A stretch of 64,000 bases of DNA from Paludibacteraceae bacterium (GCA_905235505.1 CAJOMJ010000013.1:1-64000); one strand, 5' to 3'; numbered from the stretch's first letter, positions 9,000-16,838 are shown. Made by a program: numbers and translations. The notes: generated from the sequence alone by a model not told the origin.

Positions 9000-9031
9000 C
9001 AAAGTTACAATGTTTTTTTTGTTTGTACAAG
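9000..9031 (-). promoter_or_regulatory. pgk promoter
   Basis: The minus strand shows CTTG, 20 bases, TAACTTTG, giving a leader of about 90 bases before ATG 8905. Confidence 0.6.
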
Positions 9032-9103
9032 AATTATCTTTAATAACATTTCGAGGCTACCCTGCATACTGGTGCGCACTCTGCTCACTGTGCCCTGCCG
9101 GAC

Positions 9104-9121
9104 AAACCCGCTTGCGGGTTT
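9104..9121. terminator. Hairpin AAACCCGC/GCGGGTTT
   Basis: A symmetrical stem with A/T ends lying between the exported protein gene (ends 9239) and the pgk promoter. It could terminate minus-strand transcripts entering from the right. Confidence 0.45.
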
Positions 9122-9153
9122 TCCACCCTTACACACGCCGCCTGCCTATACAC

Positions 9154-9182
9154 AGAGAACCGCAACACAATTGCGGTTCTCT
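9154..9182. terminator. Perfect 12-bp hairpin
   Basis: AGAGAACCGCAA paired with TTGCGGTTCTCT around a 5-base loop, 57 bases past the stop codon at 9239. It lacks a T run, so termination is probable but not certain. Confidence 0.5.
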
Positions 9183-9238
9183 GGCGTTCACCTAAATAGA
9201 TAGTTATTGGTTATCAGCTTTCCAATACTCTGAAATTC

Positions 9239-10288
9239 CTATATTCTGCCCATCGCTCGCAGAGTGGCATCTATGGTAGTAAGCCAAAAAAGTTCGTTGA
9301 TGGTAAAGAGGGCAGTATCAAGAGTGTTGAAAACTGACTTGTAATCTTTTACACCGGAATAGAAACTTGTGAGCATAGTCTCTGTGGTCTGAAGGCATAA
9401 CTGACCGCAGGTCTTTTTCAACTCTTTTTTATACTTCTTCATTATCTGCGTAACTGCCTTCTCTGTGTTTTCAAAGCTTCCCGGTAACGGCAGGTAATAA
9501 CATTGGGCATAACTCATCTTGTCAATATCGTCCGCTTTCATACCTGCAGAGTGCTTCTCTATCCAGTCTAATATAATACGCTTGTTGTCGGAGTGTAAGA
9601 TGTTTGCATTGTTTCTATATACTGCCACCATCTTCGGAGCAAGAAGTTTGTATAGTTCGTCAGATGCCGTTTTCCAATCGCTCACAGATATAGAACCTAT
9701 GCTGATATCCTCTTTGTCAATCGCACTCAATATACCACGGAGTTCGTCCCTTGCTTGTGCATAGGAAACATCGGTCATCGTACGGTAAATTCCATCAAGC
9801 ATCATTACCAGAATCATGTCGTTCTGCCCGTAGTTTCCTGCATTGAGAGTGTCAAACACTGTCGTGTACTCCATCTTGCGGGCAACATAGTTCATACTTT
9901 CTGCTAAAGAATAGAAATTATCCGATAGCTTATCCTTACATGACTTGCGAAGTTGGTTAACAGTCGCATGCGCCGATGCTTCCTCTGTGCCGGAAACGGT
10001 GTTGAACGGCATTACCAATTCGGTATTCATAAAGACATTCATATAGATGTCTTGGTCTTCTTTCTTTACATCATCAAGATATGTTTCCATCCATTCGGCA
10101 AGCGGTTCAATCATTTGCATCATACCCGTCATATTCACATCACGACTTTCATAGAGCTTGAAAACTAAAGGCTTCATGGTCTGATACAATTGATCAGCTC
10201 CTTTCTTGTAGTCAATGGTTGCGGAGTCTTGCGCCCAAAGACCTGCTGCTAACACCATGGTCAGTAAAGCAAATACATGTCGTTTCAT
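9239..10288 (-). CDS. Exported helical protein of unknown function
   Basis: 349 residues with a signal peptide ending in LWAQ (1-20). The mature part is predicted mostly helical and appears to contain two related halves. Each half has a DELYKLLAPKM- or DQLYQTMKPLV-like opening and a later KKTCGQLCLQ- or RKSCKDKLSD-like Cys segment followed by a tyrosine- and phenylalanine-rich VFDTLNAG / VFNTLDTA motif and a hydrophobic end. An internal duplication is therefore likely. No known domain was recognised. It is the last gene of the AT-rich minus-strand cluster and may be in a separate transcript. Confidence 0.65.
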   Translation of the reverse strand: MKRHVFALLTMVLAAGLWAQDSATIDYKKGADQLYQTMKPLVFKLYESRDVNMTGMMQMIEPLAEWMETYLDDVKKEDQDIYMNVFMNTELVMPFNTVSGTEEASAHATVNQLRKSCKDKLSDNFYSLAESMNYVARKMEYTTVFDTLNAGNYGQNDMILVMMLDGIYRTMTDVSYAQARDELRGILSAIDKEDISIGSISVSDWKTASDELYKLLAPKMVAVYRNNANILHSDNKRIILDWIEKHSAGMKADDIDKMSYAQCYYLPLPGSFENTEKAVTQIMKKYKKELKKTCGQLCLQTTETMLTSFYSGVKDYKSVFNTLDTALFTINELFWLTTIDATLRAMGRI

Positions 10289-10361
10289 AAGATATTCCTA
10301 TTTTGAGAATTGATACTAATCATATATACAAAACATGCAATTATCATGCCAAATATCATTC

Positions 10362-10574
10362 TCACATGTAAATATCAACATAGTCTTCAAAATCAATATA
10401 AGCGACATCTGTATCAATAATACCACTTACAGAATATCTTCTTATTGGTTGATTATTACCACTGCATGGCATGTTATATATTGTCTCCACGTTTACTGGC
10501 TCCGGACAATCAATATAACCTTGTGAAACAAGATTATCTATATAATCTGAATTATCCAAATATAGCAAATCCTT
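10362..10574 (-). pseudogene. In-frame continuation of the glycine-zipper lipoprotein gene after a stop codon
   Basis: Starting just after the TAA at 10575-10577 the same frame stays open for about 70 more codons (KDLLYLDNSDYIDNL ... FEDYVDIYM) and ends at 10362. It has no ATG start of its own; only a TTG could serve. The simplest reading is that the lipoprotein gene once ended here and a nonsense change split it. A separate short gene or stop-codon readthrough are alternatives. Confidence 0.5.
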
Positions 10575-11669
10575 TTATAAATATAACTTATTTATAGACT
10601 CATTAGTAAATGTTGGTATCCCGATAATATTAATATCATTACTATTTAATATCATAATCATATCGCTTGTTGTTGCATTACGATATAAGTGCCAACAATC
10701 ATTATTGTCTAAAACCAAATATGATTTCGTAATTCTTGGGTCAGGAACGGTTGTGTTCCATAGATGCCTACTATAATAATATATAGAAATCGCTCCATTT
10801 ATTGCTTCTGCTTCAATTTGAGATATAGTATTGTTGATATATGCTGAGTTAATTATGTCCATAAATGCTACTGTATAACTGTAGAAGTCTTCTGGTGTCA
10901 TGAGATTTGTAGAAAATTCTATATATCTGTTTATAATGGAGAATTCTTCATAATCATCTATTAAAGATGAATATAAACCATCAGTATAAGAAAATAAACT
11001 ATCTTCTGTAATTTCATCAATAATTAAATCCATATCATTTGAACTAATAATAGATGATAAATCACTATCCGAGATATTAGGATAGTTTATTGTTGATATG
11101 TTATTTTCCAAATACGAAACAAAACTATTCACTTCCATCTCCGTATAGTTATTGTCGGTATAATAATCTATTATGCATGCATTATGGTAATAACCACTTT
11201 CACATCCTATTAAATTATTATCAAGAAAATATACATTCCTGTTTTCAACATATATCGGCTCTGATATATTTAATAATGGTATTTCATTATTGTTATTAGT
11301 AACTATATTCTCGCCAAATAAAGCTGCTGCGGTTTTTAATGAACATATTGCACCCACAAGCACTCCACCGGCAATGCCACCATTAGCTATTGTCCCGGCA
11401 ACTCCACCGGCTGCATCCGCTAATCCAACTACCAACCATCGCCACCAATGACGAATCTTTCTCTGTGGAATAGTTGGATCTTCACCTACAGGATACATGC
11501 TTTCTATTTCATCCAATTGAAATGAAATATCTTCCCAATTAGGTATTCTATTTTTAGTTACCTCTATAGAACACTGTTGATTCTGTGGATCATTTGCATT
11601 TCTTTTACATGCAACTGTTGCAAATGCTATTGTTATCATAGCACAAGCTATTAATACTGAATGTTTCAT
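10575..11669 (-). CDS. Glycine-zipper lipoprotein of unknown function, probably truncated
   Basis: 364 residues. A lipoprotein-type signal (hydrophobic 5-20, then Cys21 in TVAC) precedes a basic/aromatic RHWWRW motif (73-78). A glycine-rich hydrophobic stretch at 82-110 (GLADAAGGVAGTIANGGI, then AGGVLVGAICS) has GxxxG-like spacing, as in glycine zippers that insert into membranes. The rest is Asn/Asp/Tyr-rich and helical with no recognised domain. The frame continues after the stop codon, so the protein may have lost about 70 residues. Base composition is clearly more AT-rich than in flanking housekeeping genes. Confidence 0.6.
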   Translation of the reverse strand: MKHSVLIACAMITIAFATVACKRNANDPQNQQCSIEVTKNRIPNWEDISFQLDEIESMYPVGEDPTIPQRKIRHWWRWLVVGLADAAGGVAGTIANGGIAGGVLVGAICSLKTAAALFGENIVTNNNNEIPLLNISEPIYVENRNVYFLDNNLIGCESGYYHNACIIDYYTDNNYTEMEVNSFVSYLENNISTINYPNISDSDLSSIISSNDMDLIIDEITEDSLFSYTDGLYSSLIDDYEEFSIINRYIEFSTNLMTPEDFYSYTVAFMDIINSAYINNTISQIEAEAINGAISIYYYSRHLWNTTVPDPRITKSYLVLDNNDCWHLYRNATTSDMIMILNSNDINIIGIPTFTNESINKLYL

Positions 11670-11751
11670 AATGAATAATTTTATAAGGTTTTTAAAATTA
11701 ATATAACGCTACGCGCACGCATACGCACGTGCGCATACCATAAATCATTGT

Positions 11752-11860
11752 TTACTCCACTTCGAATAATCCCTGCAATGGGGCATAGTTCTCGGGAATA
11801 ATCTCTACTTGGTAGTTGCCGGCAGGGAGCATCTGCTCCAACTCATCTGCAATGTAAGTT
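11752..11860 (-). pseudogene. 3' fragment of a DUF3244-like gene
   Basis: About 120 bp (from roughly 11731 to 11851) is a copy of 14533-14653 with about ten base differences. It encodes the last 33 residues of the small exported protein at 14554-14928 (here ADELEQMLPAGNYQVE, later PLQGLFEVE and a stop) and has no start. It lies directly after the end of the decayed S41 gene. This is a decayed or partially duplicated paralogue. A GC-rich hairpin (GCGCACG/CGTGCGC) follows it. Confidence 0.75.
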
Positions 11861-11871
11861 TTTTGTGCTGC

Positions 11872-12014
11872 TTATCTTAAGGCATTGATAGAGTCTATGC
11901 AATGCAATGCTGTGACTATTCTGTTGTCTATCCTGTATATTCCTTGAGTGTTGTCACCTTCTATTCTTATCATAGGCTCAAGAGGACGATTGAAACTATC
12001 ATACTTTTCATTAC
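11872..12014 (-). pseudogene. Frameshifted C-terminal end of the S41 protease-like gene
   Basis: After the stop at 12015 another frame reads YLSNEKYDSF, then RPLEPMIRIE and RIDNRIVTALHC, ending at TAA 11872-11874. It aligns with the C-terminus of the intact paralogue at 41985-42995 ([29 protein letters not shown]). One missing base near 12015-12022 would restore a continuous frame. Confidence 0.65.
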
Positions 12015-12962
12015 TTAAATATCCGGATAATACATCCTGAAACCTATTTTGTCGTTCAAAACAACTGATTTTTTAATGCCACCACCGCCGCCGGTATGAC
12101 TGTTACCTATTGTCACTGTTCTCTGCCTCTCTTGCAAAATGTAACACATTATATTTGCCTCGTTTATAGTTCCCGAATTTAAAAGCACTACAAGAGGTTT
12201 TTCTGAATATGCACCGTTACAATTGAGAATATACGGCTCGGAACTGCTCAACTGACAACGGTTTTCTGCTACATTACGATGAGACTCATAATATATCACG
12301 TTTTCACCATCAGGAAGTAAATAACGCAATATTTCCAACATCATGTCATGAGGCAACTTTATATCGTTAGTACGCAAATCTAATATCACTCCTTGTAAAG
12401 ATGCCACATTAAAATTATTGAAAGCAACTCCTATATAATAGCTGTTGTCATTCTGATTATAACCATAATAATGCGGAACCAAATATAAATATGGTTTACT
12501 CTGAAGTGTATCTTCTGCTCTATACATTTGGCTGAAAGATATCTTATGATCTGTGGCTACAGAATCATTCCAATAATATATGCCGTTCGTAACATATTTG
12601 TTGATTGTTCCCGTCCAAGCAAAATCATTAGCTTCCGTATTCGCGGGAATATAATGATATTCTCCAATTGGAGTTGATAGCATTATGTTTACATCCTGCA
12701 TTTCATCAACAAGCATGCGTGTGATCTCTATATAGGCCGTATCGTCTTTTGCATCCGATACCAACTGCATATATTTGTTCTTATATGCATCCCAATCATA
12801 TCCGTTCTCGCAAAAATACACATAATTGCTATCCATTTCTGACCATAAGAACTCAAAAGTCTTTGTTGCCTCATTGCTAACCACCTTCTCTTCCATTGAC
12901 TGTTTTATAGGATCACAACCGATAAAAAGAATGATTACTGATAATAAATAATACTTTCTCAT
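12015..12962 (-). CDS. S41 protease-like lipoprotein, catalytically degenerate and frameshifted
   Basis: 315 residues, with lipobox IGC at 14-16. The N-terminal pattern (TFEFLWSEMDSNYVYF, then YDWDAYKNKY) matches the intact S41 protein at 41985. Key positions have changed. The DGHV motif is DVNI here, and RQNGGG is RTNDIK. The segment GSYSATN that carries the likely serine nucleophile is GTINEAN, with Asn267 in place of Ser. It is therefore probably not a protease. The frame is broken near the end (see 11872-12014). It starts one base after the preceding lipoprotein stop (TGATATG), indicating translational coupling. Confidence 0.7.
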   Translation of the reverse strand: MRKYYLLSVIILFIGCDPIKQSMEEKVVSNEATKTFEFLWSEMDSNYVYFCENGYDWDAYKNKYMQLVSDAKDDTAYIEITRMLVDEMQDVNIMLSTPIGEYHYIPANTEANDFAWTGTINKYVTNGIYYWNDSVATDHKISFSQMYRAEDTLQSKPYLYLVPHYYGYNQNDNSYYIGVAFNNFNVASLQGVILDLRTNDIKLPHDMMLEILRYLLPDGENVIYYESHRNVAENRCQLSSSEPYILNCNGAYSEKPLVVLLNSGTINEANIMCYILQERQRTVTIGNSHTGGGGGIKKSVVLNDKIGFRMYYPDI

Positions 12963-12963
12963 A

Positions 12964-13884
12964 TCACTGCAAATTTCTTACTAATACAAATGAAAAATAT
13001 GCTACACTGCCTCTCGCAATAGTATACGCTGGAAACAAAAGCTCGTAATCACTTAACAAATATTGATTCACTGCCTCTTGTATTTCATCTCCATCATTTG
13101 CAGACGGGTCTACTAAAACAACATTCTCTCCGTAATACTCAACATGCAAAATATTTGCCCTTATTAGCATCAATGTTACAATTGCTCTATCTGGCATGCC
13201 TTGGAACAAGTTATTATCTAATGTCGTATAACCATTATCTTCTACAAGGTCAATATTATATATGCGAGGTGCTTGAGGTGACGTTGGTTGCTCCAAAACA
13301 ACTCCTGTCCAAGCTGCTACAATTAATACACCATTCTCATTCTCTACATCTGCATTCCAACAAATATCCATCATATCATACCAGCAATACGGAATTTTGT
13401 TACATTCCTCAAATATAGGGGCACATATCTGTATTGGTGTTACATCCTGAATTGATATCATTGTATCTGAACTTGTAAGAGTTCTTTCGCCTTCAGACAT
13501 CACTCTTTCATCATTAAAATTTATTTGACGATTAATGTGCAACTTATATTCATGTTTCGAACTATCACTTGAAAATCTACAACTATCTGAAATTTTCATG
13601 TAGGTCGTATTTGCAGAATCAAGAATAATCTTGTTTTCTCCAATATTACGCAATATCACCAAATCGTTAGAAGTTTTGTTTCCGGAATAATTAGTAGCCG
13701 AATATGATATCGCTACAGGATTATTTTTACTTAACAATGATAGGTATTCCGTTGGCTTTTCAAACAAAATGGTTGATTTGATTTGTTTAGCTGTCATTTC
13801 TTTCTTTTTATCATCATTGACTGAGCAGCCACTTTGTGTTACTATCAATATTGCAACGCTAATATATAAAATGTTGTTTTTCAT
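12964..13884 (-). CDS. Lipoprotein of unknown function
   Basis: 306 residues. The signal peptide has lipobox QSGC with Cys20, followed by a charged linker. The body seems to be beta-rich with many Asn/Ser/Thr residues; a cysteine-rich middle part contains ICAPIFEEC and IPYCWYDMMDICW. No known domain was recognised. It lies 11 bases after the upstream lipoprotein gene and one base before the S41-like gene, so all three are surely one transcription unit. An outer-membrane or surface location is inferred from the lipobox. Confidence 0.6.
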   Translation of the reverse strand: MKNNILYISVAILIVTQSGCSVNDDKKKEMTAKQIKSTILFEKPTEYLSLLSKNNPVAISYSATNYSGNKTSNDLVILRNIGENKIILDSANTTYMKISDSCRFSSDSSKHEYKLHINRQINFNDERVMSEGERTLTSSDTMISIQDVTPIQICAPIFEECNKIPYCWYDMMDICWNADVENENGVLIVAAWTGVVLEQPTSPQAPRIYNIDLVEDNGYTTLDNNLFQGMPDRAIVTLMLIRANILHVEYYGENVVLVDPSANDGDEIQEAVNQYLLSDYELLFPAYTIARGSVAYFSFVLVRNLQ

Positions 13885-13895
13885 AATAATACTTA

Positions 13896-14477
13896 TTAAA
13901 AATCAGTAAAATAATTATACATATATATTTTCCTAATTCCACTCGTTGGTATGAAACTGCCTTCTACAGAAAAATATATAATCGGGAAACATTCCTCATG
14001 AGCATAAAACTGTTTCCACATTAATGTTCCATAACGATTATATTGACTATCGTAAATGTGGTCTATCTTTATAGTTACATCATATTCGATAAATTCATTA
14101 TCTATAGTTGTTGTCGACCACCAACTAATTATGTTATTATTAAGTACAGGAGAAGGACTGGAAATAACCAACCGGGGACCGTTCATGGTACTTTCATCAC
14201 ATATAGAACCGACAGGTTGCCATATAAATTCTATATCATAGCCGGCATCTGAGAATTGAGTCATAAAATCCTCTAAATCGGTGTATACTTGATACCAATC
14301 AACACCATCCAACTCTAAATAACAACAATCATTATTATAATACAAATCTGTATAAAAAGAGTAATCATAGCTTGTATTCCACGAACAATACGGATGAATT
14401 GCAAGATTAGGGATTGCAAGATTATCAGTACACGACACTAATAAACTTGCTGTAAATATATACAATAACTTTTTCAT
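13896..14477 (-). CDS. Small aromatic-rich lipoprotein of unknown function
   Basis: 193 residues with lipobox LVSC (Cys16) directly followed by TDN. The mature protein is unusually rich in Tyr, Trp and Asp (SYDYSFYTDLYYNNDCCYLE, FIWQPVGSICDES), which suggests a compact extracellular beta domain. No family was recognised. It belongs to the same AT-rich operon, 12 bases upstream of the next lipoprotein and 76 bases after the DUF3244-like gene. Confidence 0.6.
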   Translation of the reverse strand: MKKLLYIFTASLLVSCTDNLAIPNLAIHPYCSWNTSYDYSFYTDLYYNNDCCYLELDGVDWYQVYTDLEDFMTQFSDAGYDIEFIWQPVGSICDESTMNGPRLVISSPSPVLNNNIISWWSTTTIDNEFIEYDVTIKIDHIYDSQYNRYGTLMWKQFYAHEECFPIIYFSVEGSFIPTSGIRKIYMYNYFTDF

Positions 14478-14553
14478 ATTTTGCTATTTTATATCACATT
14501 TATTTATTATTTAGATTACCACGCATATAAATGCGCATACCATAAATCATTGT

Positions 14554-14928
14554 TTACTCCACTTCGAAGAAGCCCTGCAACGGGGCATAGTTTTCGGGGA
14601 AGATTTCTACTTGGTAGTTGCCGACAGGGAGCATCTGCTCCAACTCATCTGCAAGGTCAGTTGACAACACAACACTCTCCGTATCAACATCTGTTATCAC
14701 TACCACTGCCTCCTCGTCCGAACGGTTGAACACATTCAACACATTGTCCGTAATAGTGGCTGCAAAGCAAATTTGACACGGGGGCAAATTACCAGTTTCA
14801 ATACCGGGCCCACCTAACGGGGTGTAAACATTCACAGAGATTAACTCGATTTCTTGCGGCATACCTGCCTGCATTGTCGTGCCTGCACATGTAATGCACA
14901 TAAGCACCATGAAAATTGTTTTCTTCAT
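14554..14928 (-). CDS. Small exported DUF3244-like protein
   Basis: 124 residues with a signal peptide (MKKTIFMVLMCITCAGTTMQA). The mature part is a single small beta-sandwich with NVLNVFNRSDEEAVVVITD and LPVGNYQVEIFPENY. That is the layout of DUF3244-type proteins, which many Bacteroidales export. It is the first gene after the operon promoter at 15001-15033. Its 3' end is duplicated as a fragment at 11752-11860. The binding partner is unknown. Confidence 0.6.
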   Translation of the reverse strand: MKKTIFMVLMCITCAGTTMQAGMPQEIELISVNVYTPLGGPGIETGNLPPCQICFAATITDNVLNVFNRSDEEAVVVITDVDTESVVLSTDLADELEQMLPVGNYQVEIFPENYAPLQGFFEVE

Positions 14929-15000
14929 ATGTTAATTAATTTGATATTATTGTTGATTATACTTTAATAAGTTCCGAAAAACATACATCATTTATTTGTG

Positions 15001-15033
15001 CAAAGTTAAGAATAAAAGACGTGAACCACCAAA
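15001..15033 (-). promoter_or_regulatory. Promoter of the AT-rich lipoprotein operon
   Basis: The minus strand has TTTG (15030-15033), 21 bases, TAACTTTG (15001-15008). The predicted leader to ATG 14928 is about 65 bases. Confidence 0.6.
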
Positions 15034-15047
15034 TTTTGATGGTTCAC
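15021..15047. promoter_or_regulatory. Operator-like palindrome centred on the -33 element
   Basis: Arms GTGAACCA and TGGTTCAC flank the centre CAAATTTTG, giving 13-base arms with one mismatch. The centre contains the TTTG of the promoter. A further half site GGTTCACATTT recurs at 15096-15106. This is the arrangement expected for a dimeric regulator, perhaps the TPR/LuxR-like protein encoded next door. Confidence 0.55.
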
Positions 15048-15109
15048 ATTTGCATTTGTTATATAGTTGATTTCCAGATTTTTGTTTCTGATATAGGTTC
15101 ACATTTTTG

Positions 15110-16561
15110 TCAGTCAATAGGCTGACTGATGAAATCTATCAGAAATTGGCGCAGTTCGGCAGAGGAAGTTCCGAGTTTTTGAGATGCCCTTGCCTTGGTG
15201 TTTTTTATACTCTTCTCAGATTTGTTCATGTATGTTGCTATCTCCTTATGCGAACAATCCAAAATAGTAAGTATATACAAGCGGAGATTATCAATTGTGA
15301 CATTAGGATATTTGTACTGAAGCCGTGTTGCAAATCCAAACATATACAAATTTATATCTTGTACCAATTGGGAATCATCTTTCCAATGAAGAGATTTCAG
15401 CAAATCTGTTTTGTCTATACGATTATTTATGCTGAACAGCAAACGGTTCAGTTGGTCGTCTGTCGCAGACTGATTAAGTTGATTGATGAGACTATCCTTA
15501 TCGGATATTATTATCTCTTTGGATTTAACTACATTACGGTATTTTATCCGTTGATAAAACAAAAACAGCACGGACAGTAATATCAATATAATTGCACTCA
15601 AAGCAGCTGAAACTATGATTTTACGCAGTCGGTCATAAGGTTTCTGCATGTAATCTGAAATTTTTTCTACTGCCAATATACGCTGGTTGTTACTCGTACG
15701 TGCTATATATTCCCAATCATTCCGTTTGTCGGCATAATATGCAACTTTCTTAATGTCGTCATCTTTCTCTGCCTTTTGCCCTAAAAAGAAATATGCATCC
15801 ATGACATGAGCCGGAACAGAAGATATCTGCAAGATCTTTTCTGCATAGAAAGCTGCTGAATCAATATTGGTTAGATTATAGTACGTCAGTGCATACTGCC
15901 AATAAAGATAAGACTTATCCGGATTGAATTCACATGATTTCAATAACTCCAATGCCGACTCGGGACGATTCTGATGGTTATGGCTGCAAGCACGGAATGT
16001 GTTGGCACGGGCTATAAACGAACTGTCATTGTTTGCAAACATTAAAGCCTTTTCCCAAATGCTGTCTGATACAACATAATTCTGTAATCGCTGATAGGAA
16101 TAGGACTCATCAAGCAGGGCATAAGCATAACGTAATGTATCGCGTGCAATTAAATATTGGGAAGATGCTTCCTCATATAATCTTATTGCCAGACTATCCT
16201 TTTCTTGCTGGGCACAGATATATGACATATTACCGTACAAACGACCACGAAGACGGGCATCCTCCGGTTCAAGCCGGTCTGCCTCTATATAATAGTCAAC
16301 AGCAGTGGCATCTTCGCCTATTACAGAGTAATTTCTGCCAAGATAATAAAGCGCTCTTGCTTTCTCCGTGCGATGAGTCAACCCGCATAATGCATCAACA
16401 GCATGACTAAGACGCACTATATCTGAAAACAATATACCGTTGCTGTCAAGACTGTCAGCCTCTGCCACCGTCTGCAACGCCTCAACACGCTCCTCGTGAC
16501 TGACACAAGAACTTAAACATAGCAATACTAACAACATAATATGTATAACTCGCCGAAACAT
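15110..16561 (-). CDS. Membrane-tethered TPR regulator with LuxR-like helix-turn-helix
   Basis: 483 residues. A lipoprotein-like signal (LSSC, Cys19) precedes TPR repeats over about 60-260 (ARALYYLGRNYSVIGEDAT, AIRLYEEASSQY, DSAAFYAEKILQ). A transmembrane helix lies at 315-336, then a cytoplasmic coiled linker. A C-terminal helix-turn-helix at about 428-465 (LTILDCSHKEIATYMNKSEK, then SIKNTKARASQKLG) matches LuxR-type DNA-binding domains. It resembles a one-component regulator that reads a periplasmic signal. It lies directly upstream of the lipoprotein operon on the same strand with an operator-like palindrome between, so it probably controls that operon. Confidence 0.8.
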   Translation of the reverse strand: MFRRVIHIMLLVLLCLSSCVSHEERVEALQTVAEADSLDSNGILFSDIVRLSHAVDALCGLTHRTEKARALYYLGRNYSVIGEDATAVDYYIEADRLEPEDARLRGRLYGNMSYICAQQEKDSLAIRLYEEASSQYLIARDTLRYAYALLDESYSYQRLQNYVVSDSIWEKALMFANNDSSFIARANTFRACSHNHQNRPESALELLKSCEFNPDKSYLYWQYALTYYNLTNIDSAAFYAEKILQISSVPAHVMDAYFFLGQKAEKDDDIKKVAYYADKRNDWEYIARTSNNQRILAVEKISDYMQKPYDRLRKIIVSAALSAIILILLSVLFLFYQRIKYRNVVKSKEIIISDKDSLINQLNQSATDDQLNRLLFSINNRIDKTDLLKSLHWKDDSQLVQDINLYMFGFATRLQYKYPNVTIDNLRLYILTILDCSHKEIATYMNKSEKSIKNTKARASQKLGTSSAELRQFLIDFISQPID

Positions 16562-16732
16562 TTGCTCAAATGATTATGTTATATTGATTATTATACCTAT
16601 GATTTTATACTAATGATATTAAACAGATTATATTTACTGATGATATTATACTGATCGTAATACAATTACAACTGCAAAACTCTTATCACAAAAACCATAC
16701 AAACACTTCAACATCTCACTCAATCTCTCGTA

Positions 16733-16757
16733 AAGACGCGACAACGTCACGTCTCCT
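16733..16757. repeat. Dispersed REP-like palindrome, copy C
   Basis: AAGACGCGACAACGTCACGT followed by CTCCT. It is an imperfect inverted repeat of GACGCGAC and GTCACGTC. Confidence 0.5.
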
Positions 16758-16810
16758 CAACCTCTTCAATTTCCCAAAATCTCGACTCCCCGAAATATCG
16801 GATTCCCCAA

Positions 16811-16838
16811 CGTAGAAACGCGACATCGTCACGTCTCC
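16811..16838. repeat. Dispersed REP-like palindrome, copy D
   Basis: CGTAGAAACGCGACATCGTC followed by ACGTCTCC. It is closely related to copy E at 33683-33709, read on the other strand. Confidence 0.5.
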
